A stretch of 29,071 nt of DNA, taken from an uncultured Sphingomonadaceae bacterium. Lineage in GTDB: Bacteria > Pseudomonadota > Alphaproteobacteria > Sphingomonadales > Sphingomonadaceae. Position 1 is the stretch's first letter. Every line of letters begins with the position of its first letter. The position numbers and the translations under genes are program-made. Under the pieces are notes generated by a model. That model searched no databases. It was not told the DNA's origin and was given only the letters and a program-made list of their open reading frames with translations. Positions 17,213 to 24,668 of this stretch are shown here, in pieces. Location: the NCBI GenBank assembly GCA_946479505.1, contig CAMLGC010000030.1, positions 1-29,071 on the forward strand, given 5' to 3'.

Positions 17213-18567
17213 GCCGCCGCCCGTGCGTGGCTCGGTCGACGCGTGATCGGGCGCCATGTGCTCTCGCGGCGCTTGCGCGCGCAATAGGTGTCGAGCCCGA
17301 TCTGCGCGCCGATCAGCATATAGACGAACGGCTGGAACGCGATCGCGATGAAGGCGGCGCCGAGCAGATAGATGAGATGCCCGTGCTGGAGCGCGCTCGC
17401 GAGCGGGGCGATCCACGCCTCGTCGGCCCCGGCGCGCTTGTAGCGGCGGCGCAGCACCTCCATGCGGAACAGGCCAATGAGATTGATCGCGAGCCACAGC
17501 GCGAGCCCCGGATAACCCTGCTCGCCGAGCATCTCGAAATAGGCGCTGTGATAGGCGCGCGCCTTGTCCACCTCGAGCGTCTTGTCGACGGTCTGCTGCG
17601 GGCCCTGACCCTCGATCTTCACCGTCTTGTAGCGGATATGGTTCTGCCGATACGCCTCGAACCCGCCGCCGAAGGGGTTCTCCTTGGCGAACTCGATCGT
17701 CCACGCCCAGACGGCCAGACGCGTCGAGGCGGATTCGTCCGCCTGGTAGCTCTGGATCGTTTCCATTCGCTCGGTGAAGGATTTGGGAAGCAGCGGCACG
17801 GTCGCGAGCCCGACGATGCCGAGCATCGTGAGATAAAGCACCCGGCGCTTGACGTCGCGCAGCGTCAGCACTGCGAGAAGGCCGATGCAGAGCAGCCCGG
17901 TGCGCGTCGAGGTGCCGACCGGAATGAGCAGGCACGCGAAGACGAGCGCGTAGCAAAACAGCTTCACCCGCCAATCGGGCGGGAAGATCGTGCCGTGCTT
18001 CGTGAACCACAGGATCGTCGGGATAATCGCGATCGCCACGGCCGAGATGGTGCTGCCTTCGTAGAGGCCGCTGTTGTTGGTCACCATCAGGTTCAATTCG
18101 CCGTAGCCGCCGCCGGATGCCAGCGTCTTGATTCCGCCGACGATGATGATCGCGGAAGCCGAGAGGATCATGAAGGCGAGCAGCGCCTCGATCCTGAGCT
18201 TGGTGCGCAGCGTCAGCGGAAGGAAGATCGCGAAGGCGAGCGCCTTCCACACCCAGTCCCATTTGGTGAGCGCTTCCTTGGGGAAATCGGCACCGAGCGT
18301 GGTGATCCAGCAATAGATGAGCAGCAGCAGGATGAGGAGCTGGCGCGGGGCGATGCGCATGTCCTTCTTGTCGTCCGCCACCACCCAGCCGGCGACCGCG
18401 AGCACCACCGCGATCAGCGAGATTGGCACGGCATTGAGCAGGAAATAGCTCAGCCGCTGCGGTGAGACGACGTCGATATAGACGTAGGTGAGGACGAACA
18501 GGAACGGCTTGCGGAATCCGGCCGCGATCAGCGCGAGGAGGAAGCCGACAAAGGCGAGATCATGCAC
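17209..18567 (-). CDS. O-glycosylation ligase/Wzy-like protein, exosortase A-associated type
   Basis: The product is 452 residues, inner membrane, about 11-12 hydrophobic segments. The N-terminal VGFLLALIAAGFRKPF, YVYIDVVSPQRLSYFLLN and GGIKTLASGGGYG blocks match the DUF5935 region. The Wzy_C/WaaL region has Arg283 (STRLAVWAW) and His340 in YHSAYFEMLGEQGYPG. This combination is the family described as a probable O-glycosylation ligase associated with exosortase A (TIGR03097). It would polymerise or transfer glycan on the periplasmic side. The GTG at 18567 is preferred: it has GAAAGG upstream, and the longer frame to 18675 reads as a low-complexity Arg/Ser shadow. It overlaps the 42-aa gene by eight bases. 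Confidence 0.9.
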   Translation of the reverse strand: MHDLAFVGFLLALIAAGFRKPFLFVLTYVYIDVVSPQRLSYFLLNAVPISLIAVVLAVAGWVVADDKKDMRIAPRQLLILLLLIYCWITTLGADFPKEALTKWDWVWKALAFAIFLPLTLRTKLRIEALLAFMILSASAIIIVGGIKTLASGGGYGELNLMVTNNSGLYEGSTISAVAIAIIPTILWFTKHGTIFPPDWRVKLFCYALVFACLLIPVGTSTRTGLLCIGLLAVLTLRDVKRRVLYLTMLGIVGLATVPLLPKSFTERMETIQSYQADESASTRLAVWAWTIEFAKENPFGGGFEAYRQNHIRYKTVKIEGQGPQQTVDKTLEVDKARAYHSAYFEMLGEQGYPGLALWLAINLIGLFRMEVLRRRYKRAGADEAWIAPLASALQHGHLIYLLGAAFIAIAFQPFVYMLIGAQIGLDTYCARKRRESTWRPITRRPSHARAAA

Positions 18568-18688
18568 CGCGCGGGCCCTTTCGATCCTCCGCGGCCGGCT
18601 CCTTGTCGAGGTCGGGACGGCGCAGCAGGCGCCAGACCGTGAGGATGAGCAGCCCGTGCGAGAGCGCGAGCGCAAAATTGTCGATCAT
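18560..18688 (-). CDS. 42-aa single-span membrane protein
   Basis: A short frame begins MIDNFALALSHGLLILTVW, continues RLLRRPDLDKEPAAEDRKGPRGA, and stops at 18560. It has one hydrophobic segment (about residues 4-20) followed by a charged tail, so the C-terminus is probably cytosolic. AGGA lies ten bases or so before the ATG. Its TGA overlaps the GTG of the ligase gene by eight bases, which suggests translational coupling and argues that it is real. It may be an accessory subunit of the glycan ligase; no family is recognised. Confidence 0.65.
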   Translation of the reverse strand: MIDNFALALSHGLLILTVWRLLRRPDLDKEPAAEDRKGPRGA

Positions 18689-18775
18689 GGTTGCCCGGTC
18701 CTCACGCAAACGCCGGAAAGGCTTAGCGCGACGGGGTTGACGCGCCGTTAAATGATCGGGGTGCATGGGGGCGGG

Positions 18776-19984
18776 ATGCGCATCCTCCACATTCTCGACC
18801 ACGGGCTGCCGCTCCAGAGCGGGTACACGTTCCGCACGCGGGCGATCCTGAAGGCGCAAGAGGCGAAGGGCTGGAAGGCGGCGGCGGTGACCGGGCCGCG
18901 CCACGGCGTAGCGCCGGCCGATGAGGAGGAGGTGGACGGACTGCGCTTCTTTCGCACCACGCCGGTGGCGAAGGCGCTTAGCCCGGTCGGCGAAATGCGC
19001 GAGATCGGCGCGTTCGCCGCAAGGATCGAGGAGGCGATCGACGCCTTCAAACCCGATCTGCTCCACGCGCACTCGCCGGTGCTCGGCGCGCTCGCCGCGC
19101 TTCGGGTCGGGCGGCGATGCGGTTTGCCGGTGGTGTATGAAATCCGCGCCTTCTGGGAGGACGCGGCGGTCGGCAACGGGACGGGGCGCGAGGGATCGCT
19201 GCGCTATCGGCTGACCAAAGCGCTCGAGACATGGGCTGTACGGCGGGCCGGCGCGGTCGCGGTGATCTGCGAAGGCCTGCGCGACGATCTGATCGGTCGC
19301 GGGATCGATCCGGGCAAGATCATGGTCTCGCCCAACGGGGTGGACCTCACCTTGTTCGGCGATCCGCCGCCGCGCGACGAGGCGCTCGCGGCCGACCTGG
19401 GGTTCGACGATGTCGAGGTGATCGGGTTCATCGGCAGCTTCTACGATTACGAAGGGCTCGACGATCTGATCGCGGCGATGCCCGCCCTGATCGCCGAGCG
19501 ACCCAAGGCACGGCTGCTGCTGGTCGGCGGCGGACCGATGGAGGCGGGGCTGCGCGCGCAGGCGGCGGCCTCGTCCGCGGCGGGCCATATCGTCTTTGCC
19601 GGCCGCGTGCCGCATACCGAGGTCGAGCGGTATTACAGTCTCGTCGACGTGCTCGCTTACCCGCGCAAGAAGATGCGGCTGACCGACCTGGTGACGCCGC
19701 TGAAGCCGCTGGAGGCGATGGCCCAGAGGAAGCTCGTCGCGGCGTCGGACGTCGGCGGACATCGCGAGCTGATCCAAAGCGGTGAGACGGGGACGCTGTT
19801 CGCGGCCGATTCGCCGCCTGCGATCGCGGGCGCGCTGGCGGGGCTGCTCGCCGATCGCGGCGGCTGGGAGGCGCGCAAGGATCGGGCGCGGGCGTTCGTC
19901 GAGGCCGAGCGTAACTGGTCGTCAAACATTTGCCGTTACGAACCTGTTTACCGAAGGCTCGTCGAAGCCGCAGTCCCTGAGTAG
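18776..19984 (+). CDS. Glycosyltransferase GT4-type, exosortase A-associated family
   Basis: The product is 402 residues. The opening RILHILDHGLPLQSGYTFRT followed by RAILKAQ is very characteristic of the PEP-CTERM/exosortase A-associated glycosyltransferases (TIGR04063). The GT-B fold has an acceptor half, then PNGVDLTLF, a GFIGSFYDYEGLDDLI segment and the donor-binding ASDVGGHRELIQSGETG. It would transfer a sugar from an activated donor to a growing lipid-linked glycan on the cytosolic face. The ATG at 18776 (GGGGGCGGG before it) aligns with the family start better than 18752. It is divergent from the ligase run across 87 bp, a shared promoter region. Confidence 0.93.
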   Translation: MRILHILDHGLPLQSGYTFRTRAILKAQEAKGWKAAAVTGPRHGVAPADEEEVDGLRFFRTTPVAKALSPVGEMREIGAFAARIEEAIDAFKPDLLHAHSPVLGALAALRVGRRCGLPVVYEIRAFWEDAAVGNGTGREGSLRYRLTKALETWAVRRAGAVAVICEGLRDDLIGRGIDPGKIMVSPNGVDLTLFGDPPPRDEALAADLGFDDVEVIGFIGSFYDYEGLDDLIAAMPALIAERPKARLLLVGGGPMEAGLRAQAAASSAAGHIVFAGRVPHTEVERYYSLVDVLAYPRKKMRLTDLVTPLKPLEAMAQRKLVAASDVGGHRELIQSGETGTLFAADSPPAIAGALAGLLADRGGWEARKDRARAFVEAERNWSSNICRYEPVYRRLVEAAVPE

Positions 19985-19987
19985 AAC

Positions 19988-20743
19988 ATGGTCGCGTCTC
20001 TCCGTCGTCAACGCCTGATCCTGCCGATCGCGCCCGTGTTCGCGGGTGCGCTGGGGCTCCTTACTGCGCTCGCCTTCGCGCTGTTGCCGATGGCGGCGAT
20101 CGAGCGGGGCGCGATGGAAAGCGGGCTCGCCGGCCTCCTTCCCGCCGCCGCACCGCCGCTCGGCGTCACCGCGCGCATCGCGCTGATCCTGGCCGGCGGC
20201 GCGGGCGTCACCGCGATTCTATGGGCCGGGCTCACGCTCGCCGTCGGCACCCGCGCGCTTGCGCTGACCTTCGGCAGCGGCGCGGAAGAAGCCGACGAGG
20301 TGCCCGTGCTCCGCCGTGCCGATGCGCATCCCGACGCGCCCGCGCGCCGCCCGATCTCGGCCGCGCGCGATCTCGGCGAGCCGATCGAGGAGGTGCCGCC
20401 GATCGTCGAGCGCGACCTGCCCGAGGATCTCGACCAGCCGCTCGCCGCTTATGATCCCGGCGCGATCCGCCCGGTGCCGGCGGAGCCGGTGCGCGCGGTT
20501 GCGCCGCTGGCGAAGGTCGAACGCCCGCAGACCTTCGATGCGACCGAGCGGTTCGAAACCTTTGCCCTGATCCTGCCCGCAGCCAAACCGAGCCCGGAAG
20601 CAACGATCCATGCGCTGCTCGACCGGCTGGAGCAGGGTGTCGCCCGCCGCGATCGGCCGCTGCCGGTGTTGTGCGACGCGGCCACGGGAAGCCGGGTTGA
20701 TGACGCGCTCGGCGCATTGCGCAACCTTGCATCGGGGCGCTGA
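19988..20743 (+). CDS. Membrane-anchored protein of unknown function
   Basis: The product is 251 residues. Two hydrophobic segments (about residues 12-36 and 60-90) are followed by a long cytosolic region rich in Pro, Ala and Glu. A short, more ordered C-terminal end begins around FDATERFETFALILPAAKP and contains IHALLDRLEQGVARRD. No family is recognised. It starts three bases after the glycosyltransferase stop codon and so is probably expressed with it, perhaps as a cell-envelope accessory protein. Convergent with the minus-strand gene ending at 20803; the 59-bp spacer shows no clear terminator. Confidence 0.75.
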   Translation: MVASLRRQRLILPIAPVFAGALGLLTALAFALLPMAAIERGAMESGLAGLLPAAAPPLGVTARIALILAGGAGVTAILWAGLTLAVGTRALALTFGSGAEEADEVPVLRRADAHPDAPARRPISAARDLGEPIEEVPPIVERDLPEDLDQPLAAYDPGAIRPVPAEPVRAVAPLAKVERPQTFDATERFETFALILPAAKPSPEATIHALLDRLEQGVARRDRPLPVLCDAATGSRVDDALGALRNLASGR

Positions 20744-20802
20744 CGCTCCGTCTCGGCGCGAGGCAAAGTTGACCAAGTTGACTGTCCCATCGCGAGTCCA
20801 GT

Positions 20803-21117
20803 TCATCGATCCTCGACGGTGAGTGCCTGGATGTCCGCCTCGATGCGGTCGTGCGAGGCGCGCATCGCGACGACCGTGAGATCGGCGACCAAATGGCCGC
20901 GCAATGCGAGCTCGCGCTCGGGCAGCGCGGTAAGCCAATCGTCGAGCGCGGGTGATGCCGGCCCCGCGACCGACAGCCGGTGCTGCGCCCCGACAAAAGT
21001 CGCGCTCGCCCAGTGCGTCCAGTCCGACGCGATCAGCGTGAGGGCGACGCCATCCGCCTCGGCGGCGGCGAGCAGCGCGCGGGCGAGGAGCGTCCCCGCA
21101 TCGGGACCGCGGCTCAT
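20803..21117 (-). CDS. Small protein of unknown function, second gene of a GTTC-box pair
   Basis: The product is 104 residues, soluble, with a helix-rich first half (TLLARALLAAAEADGVALTL) and a central DWTHWASATFVGAQH stretch with two Trp and two His. The C-terminal half is predicted helical (LRGHLVADLTVVAMRASHD). No known domain is recognised. Its ATG overlaps the TGA of the upstream small gene as ATGA, so it is translationally coupled. The frame is open further upstream to 21342, but that part is a shadow of the upstream gene. Confidence 0.75.
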   Translation of the reverse strand: MSRGPDAGTLLARALLAAAEADGVALTLIASDWTHWASATFVGAQHRLSVAGPASPALDDWLTALPERELALRGHLVADLTVVAMRASHDRIEADIQALTVEDR

Positions 21118-21296
21118 CGGGCGCCTCCAAGTCGCGTAAGCGTCGCTTCGATGCGCGCCACCAGGCGCGGCCCCGGTTCGCGGCCGCGCCTGAGGTCGCC
21201 GACCAGCCGCGGGTCGTTGACCGCAATTCGCCCGAAGCGAGTCGGCGGCATCTCCGATTGGCGCAGAAAGCGTTCGATCTTGCTCAAAACTGCCAT
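21114..21296 (-). CDS. 60-aa putative DNA-binding protein, first gene of a GTTC-box pair
   Basis: A short basic protein starts MAVLSKIERFLRQSEMPPTR and ends in EATLTRLGGAR. The order helix (SKIERFLRQ), PPTRFGRIAVNDPRLVGDLRRGREP, helix resembles a compact helix-turn-helix of the kind found in sphingomonad small regulators; this is an inference from pattern. The start at 21296 has GGGGAT six bases before it; ATGs at 21302 and 21308 are less well placed. The gene is divergent from the S24 regulator, and the GTTC-N7-GTTC motif lies 27-41 bp upstream of its start, inside its likely promoter. Confidence 0.75.
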   Translation of the reverse strand: MAVLSKIERFLRQSEMPPTRFGRIAVNDPRLVGDLRRGREPGPRLVARIEATLTRLGGAR

Positions 21297-21320
21297 TGTC
21301 ATCCCCATGCGACTCGATTG

Positions 21321-21349
21321 ATGTTCTCAAATTGTTCTCCATTTTCCAA
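21321..21349 (-). promoter_or_regulatory. Candidate promoter of the small-gene pair
   Basis: On the minus strand, TTGGAA (21349-21344), a 17-bp spacer and GAACAT (21326-21321) form a moderate sigma70 match. A start near 21314 would give an 18-nt leader that includes the ribosome site. The GTTC repeats lie within the spacer and -10. Confidence 0.35.
21323..21337. promoter_or_regulatory. GTTC-N7-GTTC, alphaproteobacterial LexA-box form
   Basis: GTTC at 21323-21326 and 21334-21337 are separated by seven bases (TCAAATT), exactly the direct-repeat form known for LexA in alphaproteobacteria. The repeat extends to TGTTCTC in both copies with 11-bp periodicity, one helical turn. It overlaps the predicted promoter of the small-gene pair. 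It could bind LexA or the neighbouring S24 protein; sequence alone does not tell. Confidence 0.65.
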
Positions 21350-21350
21350 C

Positions 21351-21379
21351 TTGTCTAGGAAAAATCCTGCGACTATGAT
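21351..21379 (+). promoter_or_regulatory. Sigma70-like promoter of the S24 gene
   Basis: TTGTCT (21351-21356), a 17-bp spacer and TATGAT (21374-21379) give a good vegetative match in an AT-richer stretch. Counting seven bases past the -10 puts the start at about 21386, the first base of the GTG start codon. Confidence 0.6.
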
Positions 21380-21385
21380 GCGGGC

Positions 21386-22015
21386 GTGGCAGCGGCCGAT
21401 CCCCGCGCCGCGCTCGCGCGGCTGGTGGCGGCGCATGGCGAAAGCTATGCGGCGCTCTCGCGGCTGCTCGGGCGCAACCCGGCCTATCTCCAGCAATATG
21501 TGATGCGCGGCACCCCGCGGGTGCTTTCCGAGCGCGACCGGGCGAGGCTCGCGTCGTGGTTCCGGGTGGACGAGGCGGTGCTCGGCGGACCCGAACGCGC
21601 GGTGGGGCCGGTGGTGGTGCCGCGGCTCGACGTCGCGGCCTCTGCGGGGCCGGGCGGGATCGTCGAAGGCGAGGCGGCGCTGGGCGGGATGGCGATCGAC
21701 GCGGGGCTGGTGCGCAGCCTCGGCGTCGATGTGGGCGCACTCTCGATGATCCGCGCGCAGGGGGATTCGATGCTGCCGACGATCGCCGACGGCGACGAGA
21801 TCCTGATCGATACGAGCGACCGTCGCGTGACCTCGCGCGGCGGGATCTTCGTGGTGCGTCTCGACGGCGCGCTGATCGTCAAGCGCATCGCACGCGACGG
21901 ACTGGGACTAACGATCCGCAGCGATAACCCGGCCTATGGGGCGATCGAGGGCGATATGGCGCGGAAGGCGGAGATTATCGGGCGCGTGGTCTGGCTCGCG
22001 CGGGCGTTGCGGTGA
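21386..22015 (+). CDS. S24-family LexA/CI-like regulator with helix-turn-helix
   Basis: The product is 209 residues. The N-terminal 60 or so residues form a small helix-turn-helix (SYAALSRLLGRNPAYLQQYV). The C-terminal S24 peptidase domain (about residues 75-205) has Ser128 in AQGDSMLPTIADGD and Lys166 in GALIVKRIA. The 38-residue Ser-Lys spacing resembles LexA. An Ala-Gly pair in VAASAGPGG (residues 87-88) is a possible self-cleavage site. It is not LexA itself, whose winged HTH differs, but could be a cleavable or retired repressor. The start is GTG and no ribosome site precedes it, consistent with a leaderless transcript. It is divergent from the small-gene pair and may regulate it. Confidence 0.88.
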   Translation: MAAADPRAALARLVAAHGESYAALSRLLGRNPAYLQQYVMRGTPRVLSERDRARLASWFRVDEAVLGGPERAVGPVVVPRLDVAASAGPGGIVEGEAALGGMAIDAGLVRSLGVDVGALSMIRAQGDSMLPTIADGDEILIDTSDRRVTSRGGIFVVRLDGALIVKRIARDGLGLTIRSDNPAYGAIEGDMARKAEIIGRVVWLARALR

Positions 22016-22023
22016 GCGGCCCC

Positions 22024-22040
22024 CTCCCTTTGCAAGGGAG
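22024..22040. terminator. Hairpin between converging genes
   Basis: CTCCCTT (22024-22030), a TGC loop and AAGGGAG (22034-22040) form a perfect 7-bp stem. It lies eight bases past the S24 stop and twelve before the stop of the 58-aa gene on the other strand. No long U tract follows on either strand. Confidence 0.45.
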
Positions 22041-22051
22041 TGAGGGACGTC

Positions 22052-22228
22052 TTACCGCCGCCGGTCGATCAGCCAAACGGCGACGGCCATTCCGATGCCC
22101 GCGGCGGTACCGACGAGGAAACCCTCGGTCGGTTGATAGAGAACGAAGCCGATGATCGCGCCGCCGAGCGCGCCCAGCGCGATCAGCGCGCCGCCGGCGA
22201 CGGGGGAGCGGGAAGGAGGGGTGGCCAT
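22052..22228 (-). CDS. 58-aa membrane protein
   Basis: A short frame reads MATPPSRSPVAGGALIALGA, continues LGGAIIGFVLYQPTEGFLVG and ends TAAGIGMAVAVWLIDRRR before a TAA. Two hydrophobic segments (about residues 11-31 and 36-54) separated by a short YQPTEG turn suggest a hairpin in the inner membrane, with the basic end RRR in the cytosol. Purine-rich GGGCGGG precedes the ATG. The frame is below common length cut-offs and easily missed. Function unknown. Confidence 0.7.
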   Translation of the reverse strand: MATPPSRSPVAGGALIALGALGGAIIGFVLYQPTEGFLVGTAAGIGMAVAVWLIDRRR

Positions 22229-22403
22229 GGCGCCCGCCCTGCCATGTCCCGTTGCGGCGCGCCAGTGTTCCGTTGCGGGATGCGCGGGGCAGCCAAAGCG
22301 GCGATGGTGAACGGCGATTGACCATCACTTTGCACGCACTGTCCACGAACCCGCGTTACCGAACGGGGCTTATCACGGCGCCGCGGTTCGCTCGGGAGAT
22401 TTA

Positions 22404-22610
22404 ATGCCGCTCTATCTTTCGAGCCGCGCCGATGTGCGCGACGCGGTCGAGCTCGTTTCGCGTTTCGGCGGCATGGCCGCGGCGGAAGCCGCGCTGCGGG
22501 CCGACCGGAGCCGCGCGCTCGGCAACGCGCTCCATTTCTGCCGCTGGCGCCAGATCGAGCGACTGATCGCGCTGATGGAGGCAGAAGAGGCCTCGGGCAC
22601 GGTGCATTGA
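22404..22610 (+). CDS. 68-aa soluble protein of unknown function
   Basis: The product reads MPLYLSSRADVRDAVELVSR, with a central FGGMAAAEAALRADRSRALG and a LHFCRWRQIERLIALMEAEE end. It looks fully helical and may be a small regulator or adaptor; no domain is recognised. GGGAG six bases before the ATG is a good ribosome site. The 175-bp region upstream (22229-22403) contains a near-repeat of GTTGCGG at 22250 and 22270 and otherwise nothing clear. It is 78 bp before tamA and could be co-transcribed. Confidence 0.75.
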   Translation: MPLYLSSRADVRDAVELVSRFGGMAAAEAALRADRSRALGNALHFCRWRQIERLIALMEAEEASGTVH

Positions 22611-22688
22611 GGCCACGCCGCGGCGGAAGTTGCGCGGCGCGCATGCAAAACCCTGTTGCTCGGCTGCGCGCCGGGCTAGGACAGCGCC

Positions 22689-24668
22689 ATGAAATGCGGG
22701 TCCGGGCGGCGCGGCGCGGGGTTGAGCGCCGCTTCCATTCTTTGCGTCGTCCTGGCGTCGCCCGCCCTTGCGCAGGCGGCGGACGACACGCCCGCGCTCC
22801 AGTCGCAGCCGGGGGTGCAGGAGACGCCGCTCGATCCCGATGCACCGCTCGCACCGCTGCCGGGGCTCGGGGTGGACTGGCCCGATCTTTCCGCCGCGCC
22901 CCAAGAAGCCACCGCCGATACCGGACAGACCAGCGAAATCGCGGCCGAGCGGCGCTACGAGTTCGCGGTTGAAGGATTGGACGAGGCGGCGACGCCGCTC
23001 CTGCGCGAGCGGTTCGAGCAGCTTTCGGCGCTCAAGGCGCATGAGGGCGATCCGGCCAATGCGGCGCAGCTCGACCGCCGCGCCCGTGAGGATTCCGAGC
23101 TGCTCACCACGCTGCTGCGCGGCGAGGGCTATTACGACGCGCGGGTGACGACCAGCGTCGGGCAGCGGGACGGCGTGCCGCTCGTCACGCTTACCGCCGA
23201 GCCGGGCACGCTCTATCACTTCGCCGACGTGACGCTCGCGGGTGTGACGGCGGCGGGGGACAAGACCGACGACCTGCGCCGCGCGTTCGGGGTGCGCGAG
23301 GGCGACCCGGTCAACGCCGATGCGATCGCGGGCGGCACGACCAGCTTGCGCACCGCGATCGGCAACCAGGGCTTCCCGTTCGCCGAAATCACCGATCCGC
23401 AGATCGTCGTCGATCACGCGACGCAGACCGCAACGCTCGATCTGTCGGTGACGCCGGGCGGCGAGCGACGCTTCGGCGCGATCACCACGCCGCCGGGCGA
23501 GATTTTCGGCGCGAAGCACATCCAGGAGATCGCGCGCTTCGAACCTGGCGATCCCTATGACGCGGCCGAGGTCGACGACCTCCACCGTGCGCTGATCCAG
23601 ACCGGGCTGGTCTCGTCCGCCGAGATCACGCCCGTCGAGGGAGGCACGCCCGGCACGGTGGACCTCGCCGTCGCCATGTCGCCCGCGCCGCCGCGCACGA
23701 TTGCGGGCGAGCTCGGCTACGGCACGGGCGAAGGCATCCGCGCCGAGGTGGACTGGACGCACCGCAACCTGTTCCCGCCCGAAGGCGCGCTGACGCTGCG
23801 CGGCGTGCTGGGGACGCGCGAGCAGCTCGCCAACATCGTCTTCCGCCGCAACAATTTCCACGCGCGCGATCGCGTGCTCACCGGCCAGATCGCGGCGGCG
23901 CACACCAAGCGCGACGCCTATGAGGCGAACACCTTCACCCTTGCGGGCAGCCTCGAGCGGCAGAGCACGATCTTCTTCCAGAAGGCGTGGACCTGGTCGC
24001 TGGGCGCCGAGCTGGTCGCGACCGATGAGCGCGACGTGATTCTGTCGACCGGCGAACCGCGGCGGCGGACCTATTTCATCGGCGCACTGCCGCTCAGCCT
24101 CGGCTATGACGGATCGGACGACCTGCTCAACCCGACGCGGGGTTTCCGCCTTTCGGGAAGACTCTCGCCCGAGCTGTCGCTGTCGGGCAAGGCATTCGGC
24201 TATGCGCGCACGCAGGTCGATGCGAGCGCCTACCAGTCGGTGAGCGACACCGTCGTGCTCGCCGAGCGCGTGCGGCTGGGGACGATCCTCGGCGCGCCGC
24301 GCGATCGGATCGCGCCGTCGCGGCGCTTCTACGCCGGCGGCGGCGGATCGGTGCGCGGCTACGGCTATCAGGATATCGGCCCGCGCGACCCCAATAACGA
24401 CCCGATCGGCGGGCGCAGCCTCACCGAATTCTCGATCGAGGCGCGGGTGAAGGCGTTCGGCGATTTCGGGATCGTGCCCTTCCTCGACGCGGGCAACATC
24501 TACACCTCGCCGCTACCCAAATTCTCCGACCTGCGCTTCGGCACGGGGCTTGGCGTGCGATACTATTCGAGCTTCGGGCCGATCCGCGTCGATGTCGGCA
24601 CGCCGATCAACCCGCAGCCGGGCGACGCGCGCATCGCGGTCTATGTCTCGCTGGGCCAGGCGTTTTGA
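22689..24668 (+). CDS. tamA: Outer-membrane assembly factor TamA (Omp85 family)
   Basis: TamA, with TamB, helps insert autotransporters and other proteins into the outer membrane. The product is 659 residues. A signal peptide ends near SPALAQA (about residue 28). A linker follows, then POTRA-like repeats (about 90-330, including LLRGEGYYDARV and LVSSAEITPVEGG), and a C-terminal 16-strand barrel from about 335. The Omp85 VRGYGYQDIGP motif (lid loop L6) is present, and the chain ends in Phe, the outer-membrane insertion signal. It is longer than E. coli TamA (577 residues) mainly through its N-terminal linker. AGGA lies seven bases before the ATG. Its last codons overlap tamB. Confidence 0.95.
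   Translation: MKCGSGRRGAGLSAASILCVVLASPALAQAADDTPALQSQPGVQETPLDPDAPLAPLPGLGVDWPDLSAAPQEATADTGQTSEIAAERRYEFAVEGLDEAATPLLRERFEQLSALKAHEGDPANAAQLDRRAREDSELLTTLLRGEGYYDARVTTSVGQRDGVPLVTLTAEPGTLYHFADVTLAGVTAAGDKTDDLRRAFGVREGDPVNADAIAGGTTSLRTAIGNQGFPFAEITDPQIVVDHATQTATLDLSVTPGGERRFGAITTPPGEIFGAKHIQEIARFEPGDPYDAAEVDDLHRALIQTGLVSSAEITPVEGGTPGTVDLAVAMSPAPPRTIAGELGYGTGEGIRAEVDWTHRNLFPPEGALTLRGVLGTREQLANIVFRRNNFHARDRVLTGQIAAAHTKRDAYEANTFTLAGSLERQSTIFFQKAWTWSLGAELVATDERDVILSTGEPRRRTYFIGALPLSLGYDGSDDLLNPTRGFRLSGRLSPELSLSGKAFGYARTQVDASAYQSVSDTVVLAERVRLGTILGAPRDRIAPSRRFYAGGGGSVRGYGYQDIGPRDPNNDPIGGRSLTEFSIEARVKAFGDFGIVPFLDAGNIYTSPLPKFSDLRFGTGLGVRYYSSFGPIRVDVGTPINPQPGDARIAVYVSLGQAF

Noticed and set aside
16085..18313. 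A 742-codon frame that would extend the acyltransferase N-terminally
   Set aside because: The upstream 367 codons run out of frame through the O-ligase gene and show no domain. The family start motif begins at 17212 with ATGA coupling.
18737..18766. TTGACG at 18737 as the glycosyltransferase promoter
   Set aside because: No acceptable -10 hexamer occurs at 16-18 bp spacing, so the match is probably chance.
21386..22015. S24 repressor as a sign of a prophage
   Set aside because: No integrase, structural, lysis or packaging genes and no attachment-site duplication beside the tRNA are visible; neighbours are chromosomal.
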